64,000 nt of DNA. Origin: Arthrobacter sp. UM1. GTDB taxonomy: Bacteria > Actinomycetota > Actinomycetes > Actinomycetales > Micrococcaceae. Each line of letters opens with the position of its first letter. Within the stretch, counting starts at the first letter, position 1. Under the pieces are notes generated by a model. That model was given only the letters and a program-made list of their open reading frames with translations, had not been told where the DNA came from and made no database searches. The stretch is from the NCBI RefSeq assembly GCF_020483305.1, contig NZ_JACWAB010000001.1, forward strand, positions 620,001 through 684,000, in the 5' to 3' direction. Positions 58,641 through 64,000 of this stretch are shown piece after piece. The translations under genes and the position numbers were made by a program.

Positions 58641-60676
58641 GCTGGATGCACACGGTTCCCTATCTCCTGGGGCTGACCGCCTTCCTCTTCCTGCCGGGCA
58701 TCGTCATCCTGAGGGCGAGCGGCGTGCGCGGTCTGGGCGTGTTCGCCTTCGCGGTGCCGGCCACGACCTCCGTCGTCGCCGTCTTCGCGATCCTGGCGGG
58801 GCTCCTCGGCATCCCGTGGACGGTCCCGACCTTCCTCGTCGGAGCGCTCGTCACGGCCGTGCTGGCCCTCCTGACGCGGTTCGTCATCGCGATCGTCAAC
58901 ACGGACATCTCGACCCCGCACTCCTCGGACCGCATGGACACCCCGGTGGTGCGCCGCCTCCAGTCCTTCCGGTGGGGAGTGGACGTGCCCGTCGCCCTCA
59001 TCTACATCGCGGCGATCGCCCTGCCGGCCTTCGCGATCTTCTACCGCTATGCCAACGGCTTCGGCAACGTCGAGCGCATCTCGCAGACGTTCGACAACAT
59101 CTACCACCTCAACGCGATCCGCACGATCATGGACACCCGGGACGGATCGTCGCTGTCCCTGGGCAACCTGACCCCGGAGTCCCACGGCTTCTACCCGGCC
59201 GCGTGGCACGACATGGTCGCCCTCGTCGCGAACCTCCTGCACCTGTCGATCCCGGCCGCGATCAACCTGACGAACATCGTCATCGGCAGCCTCGTCTGGC
59301 CGCTCTCGCTCCTCTTCCTCATGACGAGGATCACAGGACCGCGCCTTCTGCCCATCGTCCTCACGGCCGCGCTGGCCCCGGCCTTCCCGGCGTTCCCCTA
59401 CCTCATGGTCGAGTTCGGCGTTCTCTACCCGAACCACCTGGCCCTCGCGATCCTTCCCGCGGCGCTCGGCGCGGTCCTCCAGCTGCTCGGGATGACCCAG
59501 GCGGACACGCCGACCTTCTGGCCCGGCCTCGTCTCGCTCGTCGGCTCGCTGCCCGGAATGCTCCTCGCCCACCCGAGCACGCTGCTCGCCTTCATCGCGT
59601 TCGTCATGCCGATCATGGTGACCAAGCTCTGGTGGATGTTCCTCGCCCGGGGCCGCTCCGCGTCCGACCGCAGGGGCTTCCGCGCCTTCGCCGTGTTCTT
59701 CGGCGCCTACGCCGTCGTCGGACTCCTCTGCTGGATCTTCATCCGCCCGCCCAAGGAGTCCTCCCCCTGGCCGCCGTTCCAGAGCCCCGCGCAGGCCACC
59801 GGCGAGGTGCTCGCGGGCACGCCCATGGGACTGCCGGGCGGAACCCTCATGTTCGCCATCACGACGACGGGCGTCCTCTTCCTCCTGCTGGCCCGGCGCC
59901 AGCGCTGGGTGGTGGGCATGTTCCTCATGGGGGCGTGGCTGTACGTCGTGAGCTCGTCGCACCCCTTCAGCGACTTCAGGACCTTCTTCACCGGCAACTG
60001 GTACAACGACTCCAACCGGCTCGCGGCCCTGCTTCCGATCGTCTCGGCGCCCGTGGCAGTGCTCGGCGCGGAGTTCGTCATCCGGTGGGTCACGAAGACG
60101 GTGATGCAGTCGGCCCTCTACAGCCGCCTGGCCGAGACAAAGCTCACGTTCCTCAACAACCGCCTCGTCGTCTCAGCCGCCCTCGCCCTCGTCCTCATCA
60201 GCGGCCTGGCCCTGGGCAGCCAGTCCGGCGCGGTGACCGCCGAGCAGAGCAAGCTCAACGGACGCTACTACTTCGCCCCAGACTCCCGGCTCCTCTCCTC
60301 GGACGAGCGCGCGCTGCTCGACCGCCTCCCCCAGCACGTTCCGGCCGGCGACACCGTCGTGGGAAGCCCGTGGACCGGCGCATCCCTTGTCTACGCGATC
60401 TCCGACCGCGAAACGCTGAAACCCCATATCTACGGAAAGATCTCACCGGACGCGCAATATCTCATGGACCACTGGGAAGAGGGCCCGTACCGGAAATCTG
60501 TGTGCGACGTCATCAAGAGAAAAAAGGCATTCTACGCATTAGACTTTGGAGGGCTTGAGGTCCACGACGGAAGCCACCCCACCCCAGGGCTGGACTATCT
60601 GGACGGATCCGCAGGCGTGAAACTCATCGACCAGCAGGGGGATGCGAAGCTGTACCGCATGACCGCCTGCCATTAG
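58637..60676 (+). CDS. Large DUF6541-like membrane protein, probable GT-C glycosyltransferase
   Basis: A 679-residue protein with about 13 transmembrane helices over residues 1-540 and an extracytoplasmic C-terminal domain (about 540-679). The long luminal loop after the first helices holds QTFDNIYHLNAIRTIMD and HGFYPAAWHDM, as in DUF6541 proteins, which are thought to be polyprenyl-phosphate-sugar-dependent GT-C enzymes. It would modify a wall glycan outside the membrane, fed by the divergent DPM1-like GT2. The last 90 codons fall to about 50% G+C. No strong ribosome-binding site precedes the ATG; a tiny upstream frame overlaps it. Confidence 0.78.
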   Translation: MSWMHTVPYLLGLTAFLFLPGIVILRASGVRGLGVFAFAVPATTSVVAVFAILAGLLGIPWTVPTFLVGALVTAVLALLTRFVIAIVNTDISTPHSSDRMDTPVVRRLQSFRWGVDVPVALIYIAAIALPAFAIFYRYANGFGNVERISQTFDNIYHLNAIRTIMDTRDGSSLSLGNLTPESHGFYPAAWHDMVALVANLLHLSIPAAINLTNIVIGSLVWPLSLLFLMTRITGPRLLPIVLTAALAPAFPAFPYLMVEFGVLYPNHLALAILPAALGAVLQLLGMTQADTPTFWPGLVSLVGSLPGMLLAHPSTLLAFIAFVMPIMVTKLWWMFLARGRSASDRRGFRAFAVFFGAYAVVGLLCWIFIRPPKESSPWPPFQSPAQATGEVLAGTPMGLPGGTLMFAITTTGVLFLLLARRQRWVVGMFLMGAWLYVVSSSHPFSDFRTFFTGNWYNDSNRLAALLPIVSAPVAVLGAEFVIRWVTKTVMQSALYSRLAETKLTFLNNRLVVSAALALVLISGLALGSQSGAVTAEQSKLNGRYYFAPDSRLLSSDERALLDRLPQHVPAGDTVVGSPWTGASLVYAISDRETLKPHIYGKISPDAQYLMDHWEEGPYRKSVCDVIKRKKAFYALDFGGLEVHDGSHPTPGLDYLDGSAGVKLIDQQGDAKLYRMTACH

Positions 60677-60684
60677 TCAACGAT

Positions 60685-61977
60685 ATGGAAAACACGTTGT
60701 CGAAACCGATCCTCGAGATTGTCATCCCCGTCTACAACGAAGAACACACGATTGAGCATGCTGTTCGCCGCTTGAACGCATACCTTGACGAGTGGGTTCC
60801 GTATTCCGCGATCATCACCGTGGCGGACAACGCCTCCACTGACTCCACCCTGGACGTGGCCGAGCGGCTCTCGCGCGAACTCGAGCGCGTGGACGTGCTC
60901 CACCTCGACCAGAAGGGCCGCGGCCGCGCGCTGAAGCAGGCGTGGACCGAGTCCCGCGCCGAGGTGGCCGTCTACATGGACGTCGACCTCTCCACGGATC
61001 TCCGGGCTCTCCTGCCCCTCGTCGCCCCGCTGATCTCCGGCCACTCCGATCTGGCGATCGGCACCCGCCTCTCCCGGCACTCGAAGGTGGTCCGCGGCCC
61101 GAAGCGCGAGTTCATCTCCCGCTCCTACAACGCCATCCTCAAGTCGACCCTCGCCGTCTCGTTCTCGGACGCGCAGTGCGGCTTCAAGGCGATCCGGACC
61201 GACGTCGCCCGCACCCTGCTTCCGATGGTCGAGGACAACAACTGGTTCTTCGACACCGAGATGCTCGTCATCGGCTCGCGGGCGGGGCTGCGCATCCACG
61301 AGGTCCCGGTGGACTGGGTGGACGACCCTGACTCCCGCGTGGACATCGCAGCCACCGCCATGGAGGACCTCCGCGGCATCGCCCGCCTCGCCAAGGGCTT
61401 CTCCAAGGGAAGCATCCGCCTCGAGGACCTCTCCTACGCCGTGGCGCACCGCACCGCGCACGAGCGGGAGGCGATGCCCGAGGTCCGCAGCGGCCTCCTC
61501 GGCCAGATCCTGCGGTTCGGCATCATCGGGGCCGCCTCGACCCTCGCCTACATGGTGCTCTACTGGGCGCTGCGCATGGGCATGTCAGCCCAGGTGGCGA
61601 ACTTCCTGGCGCTGCTCATCACGGCAGTGCTCAACACCGCCGCCAACCGCCGCTTCACGTTCGGCGTCAAGGGCGGCCAGGGCGCCCTCAAGCACCACCT
61701 GGGCGGGCTCGCGGCGTTCGGCCTGGGCCTGGCCCTCACGAGCGGCTCGCTCTTCCTTCTCAAGGCGCTCCACGCGGAGGCGCACAAGGGGCTCGAGCTC
61801 TTCGTCCTCGTCGTGGCCAATCTCGTGGCCACCCTCATCCGCTTCCTGACCCTCCGCCTGCTCATGAACCGGGACTCCCGGCATGTGGACGAGCACGTGG
61901 CCCATCCGGACGAGGACTCTGAGGACCGCCGCCTCGGCGCGAGCCTCGACCGCGAGGAGGCGGGCCAGGCCCGCTAG
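60685..61977 (+). CDS. GT2 glycosyltransferase fused to a GtrA-like flippase domain
   Basis: A 430-residue protein. Residues 1-about 250 form a polyprenyl-phosphate glycosyltransferase (LEIVIPVYNEEHTIEHAV, NASTDSTL, YMDVDLSTDL with DVD metal site). Residues about 270-400 have four helices of the GtrA type (ILRFGIIGAASTLAYMVLYW, NTAANRRFTFG). One chain could thus charge the lipid carrier with sugar and move it across the membrane. The tail is acidic. It starts eight bases after the DUF6541-like gene, so the two form an operon. Confidence 0.9.
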   Translation: MENTLSKPILEIVIPVYNEEHTIEHAVRRLNAYLDEWVPYSAIITVADNASTDSTLDVAERLSRELERVDVLHLDQKGRGRALKQAWTESRAEVAVYMDVDLSTDLRALLPLVAPLISGHSDLAIGTRLSRHSKVVRGPKREFISRSYNAILKSTLAVSFSDAQCGFKAIRTDVARTLLPMVEDNNWFFDTEMLVIGSRAGLRIHEVPVDWVDDPDSRVDIAATAMEDLRGIARLAKGFSKGSIRLEDLSYAVAHRTAHEREAMPEVRSGLLGQILRFGIIGAASTLAYMVLYWALRMGMSAQVANFLALLITAVLNTAANRRFTFGVKGGQGALKHHLGGLAAFGLGLALTSGSLFLLKALHAEAHKGLELFVLVVANLVATLIRFLTLRLLMNRDSRHVDEHVAHPDEDSEDRRLGASLDREEAGQAR

Positions 61978-61993
61978 CCTCCCAGCGGCTCGC

Positions 61994-64000
61994 CTACGGC
62001 GAGTCCTTGCGCCCGGTCATGAGCTCGTCCAGGTACGGGCCCATGAGCCGGGCGTATTCGCGGTTGAGGTGGTCCTTGTTGTAATAGACGGCCACTCCGC
62101 CCGCAGCCGCATAGCAGCGCTCCTCGTCGCAGAAGGCCTTGGTCGTGTCGATGAGCCTGATCCGCGGGTCGTCCGCTGCCTTCACCGCCTCGCGCAGCGG
62201 GTCCGGTGCCAGCGCCTTGGACCGCGGCACGGCGCACTTCTCAGGCGACTCCGCGTTGGTCGGCAGACAGGTCTCCGAGCGCAGCGGCGCGTTGACGGGC
62301 GGGTCGGCCAGCACGTCCACGGGGATCCCCGCGTCTGCCCACTGCTTCCAGAAGACGGGGAGGCCGCGCTTCCAGACGCCCGCCTCCGTCTCGCCCGGGC
62401 CGGTCTCCACGTGCTCGGCGCGTGAGTAGAGCGAATACGCCACCCGATCGGGTTTGACCTGCAGGACCCGGTCCCGCATCGCCTTCGCGGTCTGGCGGCA
62501 GCTCTCTCCGCCGTCCGGGGCGGGAGAGGTGTACCCGGTGTAGGGAACGTCGGCCACAGCGCATCCGCCCACGAAGAGGGAGGTCAGCTTCCAGTGGTTG
62601 CGCCGTGCGACCTCCTCCAGGCCTCCCTGCCAGTGCTGCGCATGGGAGTCGCCGATGAGGTAGACGGTCTTCGCCTTCGGGTCTCCCCCGCTGAAGTCGC
62701 AGGAGAACTCGGAGATCTTGCCTGCGACCTTCACTCCCGTGCCCTTGCACTTCTCGTCGATGCGCCAGTACTTGTTGGCCTCCCCCATCGCCGTGAACTC
62801 CACCGGCTTGTTGAGCGTGGAGCACCCGGGGCTCACGAGGGAGTCCGGGCCGACGCAGCGGTCCGGCTTGACGCTGTCCTGGGCCTTGCCCGCCTGGGCG
62901 GCCACTGCCTCCGCATGCTGGGACTGGCCCCAGCCCACGGCGCCGATGAGGCACATCGCGGCCGCCGTCGTCGCGAAGACCCTCCAGAGAGGCGCGTCGA
63001 CGCCGGCCCGCTTGCCCCACGGCTCGACCCAGCGGAAGGTGGCCTCCGCGAGAAGCCAGGTGGCCAGGAGGATGAAGACGCTCCGGAGGTGCCCGGCGTG
63101 CTCGCCGACGACGAACGGCGCGATGACCACGAGCGGCCAGTGCCACAGGTAGACGGAGTAGGAGATGTCCCCGAGCCGCTGGACGGGGTGGAACCCGTAG
63201 AGCGCGGCGGCCGGCTGCGGTACCCGCATGAACGTGCCGACGGCGATGATGAGCGCCGTCGAGGCCACAGGCAGAAGGGCCGCCACGCCCGGGAAGCGGG
63301 TCTGCTGAGTGTAGGTCAGGGCGGTGACGGCGATCCCCGCCCAGCCGGCCGCCGTGAGGACCAGTCCCGCGAGGCTGCTCCAGCGTCCCTCGAGGCGGAC
63401 GCCCCGGCGGGAGGCGGCCATGCCGAGCCAGCCGACGAAGCCGCCGACGGCGAACTCCCACAGACGGCCCGGCGTGGCGAAGTACGCGGCCTGCTTGAAC
63501 TCGGTGATCCACCACTCCGAGAGGGGCAGGGACACGAGGAGCACGAGAACGAGGGCGGCGAGGACGCCGCGGCTGCTCGGCACGAGCCAGGGGCGCTCGG
63601 GGTCGCGAGCGGCTGACCGGCGGACCCGTGCGGCGATCCACACGGCCGCGATGAGGAGAACGGGCCAGAGGGCGTAGAACTGCTCCTCGACGGAGAGCGA
63701 CCAGTAGTGCTGCGCCGTCGAGGCGAGGTTCTGCGACGCCGAGTAGTCCACGGCGTCGGCCGCGAGGCGCCAGTTCTCCACGTAGAAGGCAGCCGCGATG
63801 ATCTCCTGCGCGTTCTGAGGCCAGCGGCTGAACGGCAGGAGGGTCCAGACGAGCACCGCGGAGACGAGCAGGACGGTGAGGGCGGCGGGGAGCAGGCGGC
63901 GGATGCGCCGGGCGTAGAACCTCCCCAGCCTCACCCGGCCCGTCTCCTCGAGCTCCCGCATCAGGTGGGTGGTGATGAGGAAGCCTGAGATGACGAAGAA
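61994..64000 (-). CDS. OafA/YrhL-type acyltransferase with SGNH domain (start outside window)
   Basis: At least 669 residues are present; the frame runs through the window end, where the acyltransferase-3 motif FFVISGFLITTHL is visible. About ten helices are followed by an external SGNH domain: LIGDSHAQHW (block I with Ser) and the C-terminal KDHLN (Asp-x-x-His-like catalytic pair). Proteins of this form O-acetylate surface polysaccharides or peptidoglycan. It converges on the GT2-GtrA gene with 16 bases between stops. The substrate is unknown; the glycans made by this region are the obvious candidates. Confidence 0.9.
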   Translation of the reverse strand, partial: FFVISGFLITTHLMRELEETGRVRLGRFYARRIRRLLPAALTVLLVSAVLVWTLLPFSRWPQNAQEIIAAAFYVENWRLAADAVDYSASQNLASTAQHYWSLSVEEQFYALWPVLLIAAVWIAARVRRSAARDPERPWLVPSSRGVLAALVLVLLVSLPLSEWWITEFKQAAYFATPGRLWEFAVGGFVGWLGMAASRRGVRLEGRWSSLAGLVLTAAGWAGIAVTALTYTQQTRFPGVAALLPVASTALIIAVGTFMRVPQPAAALYGFHPVQRLGDISYSVYLWHWPLVVIAPFVVGEHAGHLRSVFILLATWLLAEATFRWVEPWGKRAGVDAPLWRVFATTAAAMCLIGAVGWGQSQHAEAVAAQAGKAQDSVKPDRCVGPDSLVSPGCSTLNKPVEFTAMGEANKYWRIDEKCKGTGVKVAGKISEFSCDFSGGDPKAKTVYLIGDSHAQHWQGGLEEVARRNHWKLTSLFVGGCAVADVPYTGYTSPAPDGGESCRQTAKAMRDRVLQVKPDRVAYSLYSRAEHVETGPGETEAGVWKRGLPVFWKQWADAGIPVDVLADPPVNAPLRSETCLPTNAESPEKCAVPRSKALAPDPLREAVKAADDPRIRLIDTTKAFCDEERCYAAAGGVAVYYNKDHLNREYARLMGPYLDELMTGRKDSP

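Noticed and set aside
58529-59962. Minus-strand frame extending the DPM1-like GT2 upstream to a protein of about 700 residues
   Set aside because: The extension lies antisense to the DUF6541-like gene, is charged and low in complexity, and the GT2 fold begins at residue 11 from the chosen ATG.

Overview
The window is about 64 kb of high-GC DNA (hand-counted 60-base lines are mostly 65-72% G+C). It reads as the chromosome of a Gram-positive actinobacterium. The evidence is gene content and order: mraZ-rsmH-ftsL-ftsI, a PknL/Rv2175c pair next to a class II DAHP synthase, a GarA/FtsR/McdR-like set, parA-scpA-scpB-rluB-tyrA-cmk-plsC-der, and prfB-smpB-ssrA. The tmRNA tag (AESKRTDFALAA) and overall style fit the order Micrococcales, probably Micrococcaceae-like. 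The genus cannot be fixed from sequence reading alone. No insertion sequence, prophage or CRISPR array was seen.

Layout. 1-4789 (minus): left end of the division/cell-wall cluster (ftsI partial, ftsL-like, rsmH, mraZ), preceded by a DUF3040 membrane protein gene and dinB. The mraZ upstream region carries an unusually long series of MraZ-box-like repeats. 4857-15868: polyprenyl diphosphate synthase, Rv2175c-like regulator, LysM-transglycosylase, pknL, aroG, plsC, an esterase, a ROK glucokinase and a FadD15-like acyl-CoA ligase, an arrangement recalling the Rv2163-Rv2188 region of Mycobacterium tuberculosis. 16052-22636: pyruvate carboxylase, an orphan ParA-like ATPase, two MerR regulators and a GarA-type FHA protein. 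22798-26164: a reductase/epimerase, tRNA-Pro(GGG), and a divergent TetR/membrane-protein pair. 26161-33940 (minus): chromosome segregation and core genes der, plsC, cmk, tyrA, rluB, scpB, scpA, parA. 34224-42033: pta-ackA, then a GntR-controlled methylcitrate (propionate) operon prpD-prpB-prpC with two perfect palindromic operators. 42049-47184: an MFS exporter, two small unknown genes just downstream of ssrA, then ssrA, a membrane protein, smpB and prfB; ftsEX, often found between prfB and smpB in actinobacteria, is not there. 47252-48322: a nitronate monooxygenase-like gene.

48400-64000 is the accessory and most interesting part: a cell-surface glycan region. It encodes a complete route to a CMP-activated pseudaminic-acid-type nonulosonic acid: PseB, PseC, an SpsF-type PseF, a single protein joining PseG and PseH, and PseI. 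Beside pseI lie a flippase-like membrane protein and an unrecognised 344-residue protein that may be the transferase. It continues into glycosyltransferases, a DUF2304 protein, a large DUF6541-like membrane protein, a GT2-GtrA fusion and an OafA-type acyltransferase that runs off the end. No flagellin or motility gene is present, so the nonulosonate probably decorates a wall polymer, capsule or surface protein.

Regulatory themes visible by eye: several starts lie 6-8 bases after a TANNNT-type -10 box (usually TAGACT or TAGAAT) with no ribosome-binding site, implying leaderless mRNAs; other genes use GGAGG/AAGGA sites. Many genes overlap by ATGA/GTGA, indicating tight translational coupling.
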